Assembly: GCA_021778785.1 (NCBI GenBank)
Contig: JAJYBX010000112.1
Location: forward strand, 1 to 6,663
Direction of reading: 5' to 3'
DNA length: 6,663 bases
Source: Acidobacteriota bacterium
GTDB taxonomy: Bacteria > Acidobacteriota > Holophagae > Holophagales > Holophagaceae
Each line of letters starts with the position of its first letter. Positions within the stretch are counted from its first letter, which is position 1. Positions 1 through 5,874 of this stretch are shown here, one piece after another. A program made the translations under genes and the position numbers. The notes below the pieces were generated by a model that was not told the origin of the DNA, did no database searches, and saw only the letters and a program-made list of their open reading frames with translations.

Positions 1-108
1 GCGGCCGGGAATGGCGCTGCCCTGGTCGTGCCCATGGGCGTGATCGTGGGCGTGGGCCCGCCCATCCAGCCTCAGATCCGCCTGGCCGCAGCCGCAGGTC
101 GTGCACAT
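1..108 (-). CDS. hypB: Hydrogenase nickel incorporation GTPase HypB (N-terminal fragment)
   Basis: Only the first 36 codons are in the window; the gene continues past base 1. The protein begins MCTTCGCG, the N-terminal CxxCGC high-affinity nickel site of many HypB proteins, followed within 20 residues by a histidine-rich run (HAHDHAHGHD) like the nickel-storage segments of other HypBs. The GTPase domain itself is outside the window. HypB is known to work with HypA in GTP-dependent nickel insertion into the hydrogenase large subunit in the cytoplasm. The ATG at 108-106 is preceded by a strong ribosome binding site (GAGGGAGG, 7 bases away) and lies 17 bases after the hypA stop, so it is the last visible gene of the hox operon. 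The identification rests on the N-terminal motif and on position after hypA. Confidence 0.9.
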   Translation of the reverse strand, partial: MCTTCGCGQADLRLDGRAHAHDHAHGHDQGSAIPGR

Positions 109-125
109 GGCAGCGCCTCCCTCAC

Positions 126-467
126 CTAATCAACATCGAGATCCTTGATGCGGAGTTCCGTGCCGCCGGTCACATCCACGAACCCCTCGCCACAGGCCGG
201 GCAGGGGTCGAAGCGGGCCTCGATCTCCACCTCGGCGCCGCAGGCCCGGCAGAGGCCCGTGCCCGGCACCTGGAGGATCACCAGTTCCGCCCCCTCGGCC
301 AGGGTGCCCTCGGTGGCGGGCCCGAAGGCGAAGCGCAGGGCCTCCGGCTCGGCCCCCGAGAGCCGGCCCACCTCCAGGCGCACCTGATGCACCCGGGTGA
401 AGCCCTCCCGCCGGGCCTCCGCCTGGAGTCCCTGGACCATGCCCTCCAGGAGCGAGAGTTCGTGCAT
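126..467 (-). CDS. hypA: Hydrogenase maturation nickel metallochaperone HypA
   Basis: A complete 113-residue protein, the usual HypA length. It starts MHELS; His2 and the N-terminal residues form the known nickel site of the family. The zinc domain shows two CxxC pairs, Cys73/Cys76 (CRAC) and Cys89/Cys92 (CPAC), and the C-terminus GGTELRIKDLDVD is typical. HypA hands nickel to the apo large subunit together with HypB. The gene starts 4 bases after the hoxW stop and has only a weak ribosome binding site (TAGGC repeated), so translation is probably coupled to hoxW. Its position inside the structural operon suggests it serves HoxH in particular, as hypA2 does in the Cupriavidus soluble hydrogenase operon; that specialisation is an inference. 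Confidence 0.96.
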   Translation of the reverse strand: MHELSLLEGMVQGLQAEARREGFTRVHQVRLEVGRLSGAEPEALRFAFGPATEGTLAEGAELVILQVPGTGLCRACGAEVEIEARFDPCPACGEGFVDVTGGTELRIKDLDVD

Positions 468-471
468 GCGC

Positions 472-951
472 CTAGCCTAGCTTGGCCGTCCACGCCGAGG
501 GCCGGGGATCCTCCAGGAGCCCCCTCAGGAAGGTCCAGGCGGCCTCCAGGTGGGCCTCCGCGGTTGGGCTGAGGGGCTGGCCCAGGTCGAAGCGCTCGCC
601 CCGGACGCTCAGGACGTAGGCCGGCGGCGGAGGCTGCCCCTCCACGGTGCGGAAGACCTGCAGCACGGACCCGGGGCTCAGCTCGTGGGTGCTGTAGCTC
701 GCGTCCCGCGCGGGGCCCACCGGCGCGAAGGCGTAGGCCCCCCCGCAGGCGGCATCGGCATCCACGAACAGGGCGAGATCCCGGTCCTTCAGGTCCAGGG
801 CGTGCTCGATCTGCAGCTGGAAATCGGCCACGGTGGCCACGTCCAGATCGGGCCGGCCGCCCAGCCAGGCGGCGGCCCGCTCCAGCAGGCGGGGACCCAG
901 GGCGTCGTCCCCCCGGCTGGGGTTCCCGTACCCGAAGACCACGGCGCCCAT
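472..951 (-). CDS. hoxW: Hydrogenase maturation protease (HoxW, HyaD/HybD family)
   Basis: A 159-residue protein of the peptidase M52 family, which cuts the C-terminal extension off the [NiFe] large subunit after nickel is inserted. The N-terminus FGYGNPSRGDDALG (residues 6-19) matches the family's GxGNxxxGDDxxG signature. By comparison with HybD (Glu16, Asp62, His93), the likely nickel-sensing residues are Asp16, Asp64 (in FVDAD) and His89 (in THELSPG); this assignment is inferred by motif position. The start ATG overlaps the hoxH stop by one base (TGATG), and GGGGAGG lies 4 bases upstream, so it is translationally coupled to its substrate's gene. The length is normal and no defect is visible. 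The name HoxW, rather than another M52 protease, follows from its place directly after hoxH. Confidence 0.91.
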   Translation of the reverse strand: MGAVVFGYGNPSRGDDALGPRLLERAAAWLGGRPDLDVATVADFQLQIEHALDLKDRDLALFVDADAACGGAYAFAPVGPARDASYSTHELSPGSVLQVFRTVEGQPPPPAYVLSVRGERFDLGQPLSPTAEAHLEAAWTFLRGLLEDPRPSAWTAKLG

Positions 952-2444
952 CAGGCCTCCCCGCAGGACAGGCCGCCGTCCGCGTCCTTCACCAGACGGT
1001 CCACCAGCTCGCCGCCGGCATCCACCAGCTCCACCTGCAGGGGCATCCGGCCCAGGGCGTGGGTGGCGCAGGAGAGGCAGGGGTCGTAGGCGCGGATGGC
1101 CACCTCGATGTGGTTGAGGAGCCCCTCGGTGAGGGTCTTCCCATCAAGGTAACGGGCGGCGACCTGGCGCACCGCCTCGTTCATGGCCTGGTTGTTGTTG
1201 GTGGTGCTGACGATGAGGTTCGCCTTCTCGATGACATCGTGCTCGTTGATCCGGTAGTGGTGGAACAGGGTGCCCCGCGGCGCCTCGATGACACCGATGC
1301 CCTCCAGGGCCCGCTCACCCTTCGTGACGAGGTCGGTGCCCAGGATGTCGGGATCGTTCAGCAGGCGCTCGATCTCCTCGGCCGCGTGGAGCATCTCGAT
1401 CATGCGGGCCCAGTGGTAGGCGAGGGAGGCGTGCTGCATCCCGCCGCCCGCCGCCTCCCGGAAGCTGCGGCGCTCGGCCTCGGCCAGGGGCGTGGTGATG
1501 CTGTCGCAGTTGTTCACCCGGGCCAACGGCCCCACCCGGTACCAGCCGTTCTCGGAACCCTCGCTGATGATGAAGGGGAACTTCATGTACGACCAGGGCT
1601 TCACCTCCTCGCGGATGAAGCGGTTGTAGTGGGTGTAGTCCACCTGGTCGAAGAGGGCCGTGCCCTGGGCGTCCCTGGCCCGGAGGGCGCCATCGTAGAA
1701 CTCCAGTTCGCCGGCGGGCCCCGCGAGGCTCATGAAGTTGGAGGGGAACACGCCGAAGTGGTGCCGATGCTCCTCGCTGGCCTCGAAGACCTGGCGGCTG
1801 AGGGCCACCGCGGCGCGGCTCCACTCGATCACCTGTCCGATGTCGCGGAGCATGAGGTCCCGCTCCTCCACCTTGAGGGCCTTGTTCATCCCCCCGGGAA
1901 TGGCGGCGACGCCGTGGACGCGCTTGCCGGTGATGTGGCGGATCACCTCCTGGCCGTACTTGCGGAGCTTCACCCCCTGCACCGCCAGCTCGGGGTGGGC
2001 CGCGATGACGCCGATGACGTTCCGGCTGGCCACGTCCGAGTCGAACCCGAAGAGCAGGTCGGGGCTGGAGAGGTGGAAGAAGTGCAGGGCGTGGGACTGG
2101 AGCATCTGGCCCACGTGGAGCAGGCGGCGCAGCTTCTCGGCCGGGGGCGTGAGTTTCCGGGCCCCCACGAGCATGTCCACGGCCTTGCCGGCCGCGAGGT
2201 GATGGCTCACGGGGCAGATCCCGCAGAGCCGCTGGACCATGACCGGGACTTCCCAGTAGGGGCGGCCCTGGATGAACTTCTCGAAGCCGCGGAATTCCAC
2301 GATGTGCAGGCGCACCTGGTGGATCCGGTTCGCCTCGTCCAGGAGGATGGTGACCTTGCCGTGGCCCTCCACACGGGTGACGGGCTCGATGACCACCCGC
2401 TTCAGGTCCGCGGGCTGGGCGGCGGTTTCTAGGGTTCGGCTCAT
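951..2444 (-). CDS. hoxH: NAD(P)-linked [NiFe]-hydrogenase large subunit HoxH
   Basis: The catalytic subunit, 497 residues, cytoplasmic, which splits or forms H2 at a Ni-Fe(CN)2CO centre. The N-terminal nickel motif RLCGICPVSHH gives Cys74 and Cys77; the C-terminal motif DPCLSCATH gives Cys456 and Cys459, ending at His462. A 35-residue extension follows His462; in this family HoxW cleaves just after that histidine. The conserved VTRVEGHGK near residue 22 and FRGFEKFIQGRP near residue 51 are typical of HoxH. The reading frame is open for 99 codons further upstream, but that part overlaps hoxY in another frame. The ATG at 2444 is chosen because GAGGA lies 4 bases upstream and homology starts soon after. 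It begins 11 bases after the hoxY stop. Sequence motifs place it in group 3d; oxygen tolerance cannot be read from them. Confidence 0.97.
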   Translation of the reverse strand: MSRTLETAAQPADLKRVVIEPVTRVEGHGKVTILLDEANRIHQVRLHIVEFRGFEKFIQGRPYWEVPVMVQRLCGICPVSHHLAAGKAVDMLVGARKLTPPAEKLRRLLHVGQMLQSHALHFFHLSSPDLLFGFDSDVASRNVIGVIAAHPELAVQGVKLRKYGQEVIRHITGKRVHGVAAIPGGMNKALKVEERDLMLRDIGQVIEWSRAAVALSRQVFEASEEHRHHFGVFPSNFMSLAGPAGELEFYDGALRARDAQGTALFDQVDYTHYNRFIREEVKPWSYMKFPFIISEGSENGWYRVGPLARVNNCDSITTPLAEAERRSFREAAGGGMQHASLAYHWARMIEMLHAAEEIERLLNDPDILGTDLVTKGERALEGIGVIEAPRGTLFHHYRINEHDVIEKANLIVSTTNNNQAMNEAVRQVAARYLDGKTLTEGLLNHIEVAIRAYDPCLSCATHALGRMPLQVELVDAGGELVDRLVKDADGGLSCGEA

Positions 2445-2455
2445 GGGGTCCTCGG

Positions 2456-2998
2456 TCAGTCGTAGCGGAGCAGCTGGAGCGGCAGGCTGGGATCCCGGCC
2501 CGCGATGAGTTCGGTGAGGAAGTGCCAGAAGGCGTCCGCCGAGGGCGGGCACCCGGGCAGGTGGTGGTCGATCCTCACCACCTCGTGCAGGGGGCGGAGC
2601 TTGTCCAGCAGCAGGGGCAGCTCGGCATCGGACGGGATCTGCGCGTTCTCGACCCCCACGCCGCGGATGTAGGCCTCGTCGAGGCACTCCCTCAGGCTGT
2701 AGTGGTTCCGCATGGAGGGGATGCCGCCGGTCACGGCGCACTCCCCCACGGACACGAGGATCCGGCAGTGCTCCCGGAAGTGCCTCAGCACGTGGACATT
2801 CTCCGAGTTGCAGAGGCCGCCCTCGATGAGGCCCAGGTCCACCATGCCCTCGATGCGCTTGAGGTCGTTGATGGGGCTGCGGTCGAACTCGATGACCTCG
2901 AGGAGGTCGAGGAGGCGCTCGTCGATGTCCAGGAGGCTCATGTGGCAGCCGAAGCAGCCGGCCAGGGAGCAGGTGGCGACCTTGAGTTTGCTAGCCAT
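2456..2998 (-). CDS. hoxY: NAD(P)-linked [NiFe]-hydrogenase small subunit HoxY
   Basis: The 180-residue short-type small subunit, which holds a single [4Fe-4S] cluster next to the Ni-Fe site and passes electrons from HoxH to HoxU. The expected ligands are all present: Cys15 and Cys18 (GCFGCHMS), Cys87 (VGECAVTGG) and Cys150 (LPGCPPS). There is no twin-arginine signal peptide and no C-terminal cluster domain, which separates it from the membrane-bound and periplasmic small subunits and fits a cytoplasmic group 3 enzyme. The length is normal for HoxY. The start ATG at 2998 lies within the last codons of hoxU (8-base overlap), with GGAGG 9 bases upstream. hoxH follows 11 bases after its stop. 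Confidence 0.96.
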   Translation of the reverse strand: MASKLKVATCSLAGCFGCHMSLLDIDERLLDLLEVIEFDRSPINDLKRIEGMVDLGLIEGGLCNSENVHVLRHFREHCRILVSVGECAVTGGIPSMRNHYSLRECLDEAYIRGVGVENAQIPSDAELPLLLDKLRPLHEVVRIDHHLPGCPPSADAFWHFLTELIAGRDPSLPLQLLRYD

Positions 2999-3725
2999 GG
3001 CGCCGCTCCTCCCTCACCTTGAAGTTCTTCACCGAATCCACCCGGATGGGCGCCTGGTCGTAGGGACGCTCCCCGATGGGGACCTGGAAGCCCTTCCGCT
3101 TGAGCATGAGGGCCCCGACGGGGCAGACATTCGCAGCCTCATCCTCCACCGTGAGCTGGCTGTCCTTCAGCAGCCCCGTGGGGGAATCCACCACGATCTC
3201 CGTCTTGATTCCGCGGTGGGTCATGGCGAACACGCACTTCCGGTCCACGTCGCGGCTCACCCGGACGCAATGGCCGCAGAGGATGCACCGGTCCCGGTCC
3301 AGCACGAAATCGGGATGGGTGGCGTCCACCTCCCGCTTCGGGAAGAACTGGGGGAAGTGGTTGTCCTGGAGGCCCAGGTCATAGGCCGTGGCCTGCAGCT
3401 TGCAGTGGCCGCTCTTCTCGCAGGCGGGGCAATAGTGGTTCCCCTCCACGAAGAGCATCTGCGTGAGGGTGCGCCGCATCTCCCGCAGCTCGGGCGTGTC
3501 GTTCTGGATCATCTGCCCGGCCACGGCCGGCTGGGTGCAGGCCGCGAAGGGCCGCCCGTTGACGATCACGGTGCAGAGCCGGCAGCTGCTGTGGGGCTCG
3601 TAGTCCGGGTTGTGGCACAGGTGCGGGATGTAGACCCCCGCGGTCATGGCCGCGTCGAAGACCGTCTGGCCTTCCTTGAAGGGGATCTCCTGGCCGTCCA
3701 GGAAGAAGGTCTTGGTGTGGTCCAT
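2991..3725 (-). CDS. hoxU: NAD(P)-linked hydrogenase diaphorase Fe-S subunit HoxU
   Basis: A 244-residue electron-transfer subunit related to the N-terminal part of complex I NuoG. An N-terminal [2Fe-2S] ferredoxin-like domain has Cys37, Cys48, Cys51 and Cys63. A His-Cys cluster motif follows with His97, Cys99, Cys102 and Cys108. Next comes a [4Fe-4S] motif CILCGHC (Cys147, Cys150, Cys153) with its partner Cys201 in VCPVGAL. All ligands expected for three clusters are present. It links the hydrogenase module (HoxYH) to the flavin subunit HoxF. A GTG five codons upstream (3740-3738), overlapping the hoxF stop, would give 249 residues. The ATG at 3725 is preferred because GAGGGG sits 7 bases before it. 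The 3' end overlaps hoxY by 8 bases. Confidence 0.95.
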   Translation of the reverse strand: MDHTKTFFLDGQEIPFKEGQTVFDAAMTAGVYIPHLCHNPDYEPHSSCRLCTVIVNGRPFAACTQPAVAGQMIQNDTPELREMRRTLTQMLFVEGNHYCPACEKSGHCKLQATAYDLGLQDNHFPQFFPKREVDATHPDFVLDRDRCILCGHCVRVSRDVDRKCVFAMTHRGIKTEIVVDSPTGLLKDSQLTVEDEAANVCPVGALMLKRKGFQVPIGERPYDQAPIRVDSVKNFKVREERRHG

Positions 3726-3732
3726 GGTGCGT

Positions 3733-3738
3733 CCCCTC
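3733..3738 (-). promoter_or_regulatory. Ribosome binding site of hoxU
   Basis: GAGGGG on the minus strand, 7 bases before the ATG at 3725. It overlaps the hoxF stop codon, so ribosomes ending hoxF finish on top of it. It decides the hoxU start: the alternative GTG at 3740 would lie at its upstream edge and could not use it. Confidence 0.7.
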
Positions 3739-5599
3739 ACAGGTGGGCCCCGGCGTCATCGCGCCCGGAGAGCTGGCGCGCCTCCTCCAGGGCCTCGTCC
3801 AGGTCGAAGGCGGGCTCGAACTCGGTGGTCATCATCCGGGCGTCCCAGACGGGCCGGAACTTGAGCAGGCTGTCCAGCAGGTGGTTCGGCGCCGTCTGGC
3901 CCAGGCCGCAATGGGCGGTGGTCTTCATGATGTGGCTGAGCTTCTGGATCTCGTCCAGGTCCATGGGGCTGCCCTTCCCGCGGGCGACCTTGTCCACCAG
4001 GTTCACCAGGAGGCTCGTGCCCACGCGGCAGGGGGTGCAGAGGCCGCAGCTCTCGTGCTGGAAGAAGTGCGAGAAGTTCTCCACCACCTCGAACATGTCC
4101 CGCCCCGGCCCGAACACCATCATCGTCCCCACCGAGGACAGGTCCTCGTAGGCCAGGACCCGATCGAACTCCGAGCGGGTGATGGTGGTGCCGGACGGGC
4201 CGCTCACCTGCACGGCCTGGGCCTCGCTGCCGCCGCAGTCGCGCAGGATCTCCCGGACGCTGACGCCGAAGGGATACTCGTAGATGCCGGGGCGTTCGCA
4301 GTCCCCGGACACGCAGAAGAGCTTGGTGCCCGTGGAGTGCATGGTCCCGTGGGCGGCGAACCAGGCCCCGCCCTTCAGGGCGATCATGCCGGCCGCGGCG
4401 AAGGTCTCCACGTTGTTCACCACCGTGGGGCACTTCCGGACCCCGGCCACCACGGGCAGGGGCCAGCGTTTCCGCGGCTTCCCGCGCTTGCCTTCGATGG
4501 ATTCGATCATCGCGGATTCCATGCCGCAGATGTACGCCCCGGCCCCCCAGTGGAGGTCGATGTCGAACGCGAAGCCCGTGCCCAGGATGTTCCCGCCCAG
4601 CAGGCCCGCCTCGCGCCGCCGGGCCAGCACCGCCTCCAGATGGGGCTTCAGGTACCAGTACTCCTGCCGGATGTAGAGGATGCCCAGGCCGGAGCCCACC
4701 ACGTAGCCGCAGACGGTCATGCCCTCGAAGACCATGTCGGCGTAGGTGTGCAGGAGGACACGGTCCTTGAAGGTGCCCGGCTCCCCCTCATCGGCATTGC
4801 ACACCACGTAGCGCTCGCCACCGGCCGTGTCGCGGCAGGTCTCCCACTTGATGGCGGCCTTGAAGCCCGCCCCGCCCCGGCCCCGCAGGTCCGAGCGGTA
4901 CAGCTCCTTCAGGGTCTCGTCGGCGCCCCGCTTCCAGAGCGTCCCGGAAGCCGGATCCACGGCCTCCTCCAGCTGGATGTCCTTCAGCGTCTCGTCGCCG
5001 CCCCGGAGCATGGCCGCCTGGATGGCCGCCCCGGGCTCGAAGGGCCGGCGGAACAGCACATCCGAGCGCCGGAAGTTGTCCTCCACCTCGAAGAACTCCG
5101 CGGGCCAGGCGGAAACCGGGGTCCGGGCCGTGATGAGCTCCACCATGCGGTCGATGCGCTCGCGGCTGAGCCGGGTGACGGCCAGCCCGTTCACGAGCGC
5201 CGCGGGCCCCTGGTCGCACATGCCGGTGCAGGAGGTGAAGTTCACGCTTGCGCGCCCGTCGGCCCGCACCTTCCCCAGCTTCACGCCCAGGCGGCTGCAG
5301 AGGTACTCCGCCAGTTCGCGGTTCCCCAGCATGCGGTCCGTGACGTTGTCGGACAGGTGGATGACGTAGTCCCCGAGGTAGTGGTCGCTGAGGAAGGAGT
5401 AGAAGCCCACCACCCCGCGCACATGGGCGCGGGTGGCGCCGAGGTGGGCCGCCACAAGATCCACGGCCTCCGGCGGCACGCAGTGCAGGGCGTGCTGGAT
5501 CTCCACCAGGATCTGGAGGAGGTTCTGGGAGTCCGTATCGAACCGCTGGAGGATCGGCAGGAGCGCTTCCTGGACGGGGGCGGCGGTGGCTTGGGGCAT
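3737..5599 (-). CDS. hoxF: NAD(P)-linked hydrogenase diaphorase flavin subunit HoxF with fused HoxE-like domain
   Basis: A 620-residue subunit where electrons from H2 reduce NAD(P) via FMN. Residues 1 to about 160 form a HoxE/NuoE-like domain; the rest is NuoF-like. The FMN/NADH-binding region shows LRGRGGAGFKAAIKWE (about 238-253), NADEGEPGTFKDR (268-280) and GAGAYICGMESAMIESIEG (352-370). A [4Fe-4S] site has Cys518, Cys521 and Cys524 (ESCGLCTPCR) plus Cys564. In the N-terminal domain the second cysteine pair is present (Cys124, Cys128), but the first pair is replaced by Ser83 and about Asp88 (HLSDNVTDRM), so the usual NuoE-type [2Fe-2S] cluster is probably not formed normally. Fusion of HoxE to HoxF resembles Cupriavidus HoxF; no separate hoxE is seen. 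The ATG at 5599 is chosen over ones at 5608 and 5668 because AAGGGAG is 9 bases upstream. A 25-base direct repeat lies at 4906-4930 and 4981-5005. It is the first gene of the operon. Confidence 0.96.
   Translation of the reverse strand: MPQATAAPVQEALLPILQRFDTDSQNLLQILVEIQHALHCVPPEAVDLVAAHLGATRAHVRGVVGFYSFLSDHYLGDYVIHLSDNVTDRMLGNRELAEYLCSRLGVKLGKVRADGRASVNFTSCTGMCDQGPAALVNGLAVTRLSRERIDRMVELITARTPVSAWPAEFFEVEDNFRRSDVLFRRPFEPGAAIQAAMLRGGDETLKDIQLEEAVDPASGTLWKRGADETLKELYRSDLRGRGGAGFKAAIKWETCRDTAGGERYVVCNADEGEPGTFKDRVLLHTYADMVFEGMTVCGYVVGSGLGILYIRQEYWYLKPHLEAVLARRREAGLLGGNILGTGFAFDIDLHWGAGAYICGMESAMIESIEGKRGKPRKRWPLPVVAGVRKCPTVVNNVETFAAAGMIALKGGAWFAAHGTMHSTGTKLFCVSGDCERPGIYEYPFGVSVREILRDCGGSEAQAVQVSGPSGTTITRSEFDRVLAYEDLSSVGTMMVFGPGRDMFEVVENFSHFFQHESCGLCTPCRVGTSLLVNLVDKVARGKGSPMDLDEIQKLSHIMKTTAHCGLGQTAPNHLLDSLLKFRPVWDARMMTTEFEPAFDLDEALEEARQLSGRDDAGAHL
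4906..4930 (-). repeat. Direct repeat copy 2 inside hoxF
   Basis: The second copy of a 25-base direct repeat (the other is 4981-5005), 23 of 25 bases identical, with starts exactly 75 bases apart so the frame is kept. It encodes RGADETLKE just before the glycine-rich flavin-binding loop of HoxF. The sequence between the copies is not itself duplicated. Confidence 0.75.
4981..5005 (-). repeat. Direct repeat copy 1 inside hoxF
   Basis: The first copy of the in-frame repeat described at 4906-4930. It encodes RGGDETLKD (HoxF residues 199-207) in the stretch joining the HoxE-like and NuoF-like parts of the protein. The two differences from the other copy are single-base changes. Confidence 0.75.
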
Positions 5600-5608
5600 G
5601 GCGGGCAT

Positions 5609-5615
5609 CTCCCTT
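5609..5615 (-). promoter_or_regulatory. Ribosome binding site of hoxF
   Basis: AAGGGAG on the minus strand, 9 bases before the ATG at 5599. It touches the in-frame ATG at 5608 with no spacing, which argues against that start and fixes the HoxF N-terminus at MPQATAAP. Confidence 0.7.
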
Positions 5616-5648
5616 GGGCTGGGACCGGGGCCGCACTCCAGAGACGTG

Positions 5649-5661
5649 CGCCCGCAGGGCG
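5649..5661 (-). other. Small hairpin in the hoxF leader
   Basis: Minus strand CGCCC-TGC-GGGCG, a perfect 5-base-pair GC stem with a 3-base loop, about 50 bases before the hoxF start and within the leader predicted from the sigma-54 promoter. There is no U-run after it, so it is not an intrinsic terminator. It could stabilise the mRNA 5' end, or be chance in GC-rich DNA. Confidence 0.35.
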
Positions 5662-5684
5662 GAACCAAAGATTACCGAGGCATC

Positions 5685-5700
5685 TGCAATCTACGTCCCA
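5685..5700 (-). promoter_or_regulatory. Sigma-54 (RpoN) promoter of the hox operon
   Basis: The minus strand reads TGGGACGTAGATTGCA, matching the sigma-54 consensus TGGCACG-N4-TTGCA at all fixed positions but one. The invariant GG (-24 element, 5699-5698) and GC (-12 element, 5687-5686) are separated by exactly 10 bases. Transcription would start near 5674, leaving a leader of about 75 bases before hoxF at 5599. It is correctly oriented, in the only sizeable non-coding gap, and directly upstream of the operon. Sigma-54 promoters are absolutely dependent on an AAA+ activator; the Cupriavidus hydrogenase operons are known to use RpoN with the activator HoxA. No such activator gene is in the window. 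I see no convincing sigma-70 -35/-10 pair here on this strand. Confidence 0.82.
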
Positions 5701-5740
5701 GACCCCTCCTCCACAACAACAAGGGCTTTGAATGTGATGT

Positions 5741-5785
5741 CCGTCTATTAACGACTCATGGGTGGCTTTATCTCCAGACAGACGG
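5741..5785 (-). repeat. Inverted repeat upstream of the sigma-54 promoter
   Basis: CCGTCT at 5741-5746 and AGACGG at 5780-5785 (plus strand) form a perfect 6-base inverted repeat with a 33-base spacer. The right arm runs on from CCAGAC (5774-5779), giving the tandem AGACAGAC. Centred about 90 bases upstream of the predicted start, it is where an NtrC-type activator could bind. The arms are short and the spacer long, so this is a suggestion only. Confidence 0.3.
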
Positions 5786-5809
5786 CTGCCGGGTTGAAGG
5801 GGCCCGGCC

Positions 5810-5831
5810 GGCGCGGGTTCCCGGCCGCGCC
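5810..5831 (-). other. GC-rich hairpin between rsmI and hoxF
   Basis: Minus strand GGCGCGG (5831-5825) pairs with CCGCGCC (5816-5810) around an 8-base loop. It lies about 45 bases after the rsmI stop and could end or shield the rsmI transcript. It has no following U-run, so it is not a standard Rho-independent terminator. Confidence 0.4.
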
Positions 5832-5874
5832 CCAGTCTCGTGCGCAAGATCGCCCTTTTTGACAGTCTGGAAAA

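Noticed and set aside
1059..2432. A 457-codon open frame on the plus strand, antisense to hoxH
   Set aside because: Same cause: an antisense shadow of a strongly GC-biased gene, with no recognisable domains.
2445..2741. A 99-codon upstream extension of the hoxH reading frame
   Set aside because: It overlaps hoxY in another frame, is Arg/Pro-rich with no homology to HoxH, and the ATG at 2444 has a good ribosome binding site.
5600..5668. Longer HoxF N-termini starting at 5668 or 5608
   Set aside because: The 5608 ATG directly abuts AAGGGAG, leaving no spacing, and the 5668 start would place the coding region over most of the leader, including its hairpin. The 5599 start has correct spacing.
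5672..5683. A tiny ATG-CCT-CGG-TAA open frame near the hoxF leader
   Set aside because: Its ATG lies upstream of the predicted transcription start at 5674, it has no ribosome binding site, and three codons are expected by chance.
3743..5731. A 662-codon open frame on the plus strand, antisense to hoxF
   Set aside because: It mirrors hoxF codon structure in GC-rich DNA, its translation is low-complexity (rich in Gly, Ala, His, Val, Leu) with no family resemblance, and hoxF on the other strand has every expected motif.
5725..5745. A possible IHF site between the repeats and the sigma-54 promoter
   Set aside because: The best match (ATTCAA followed by CTTG on the minus strand) misses the consensus at several fixed positions.
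5859..5864. A perfect TTGACA (-35 hexamer) on the plus strand
   Set aside because: The base run 17 positions further is TGGGAG, not a -10 element, and the promoter would point into the antisense strand of rsmI.
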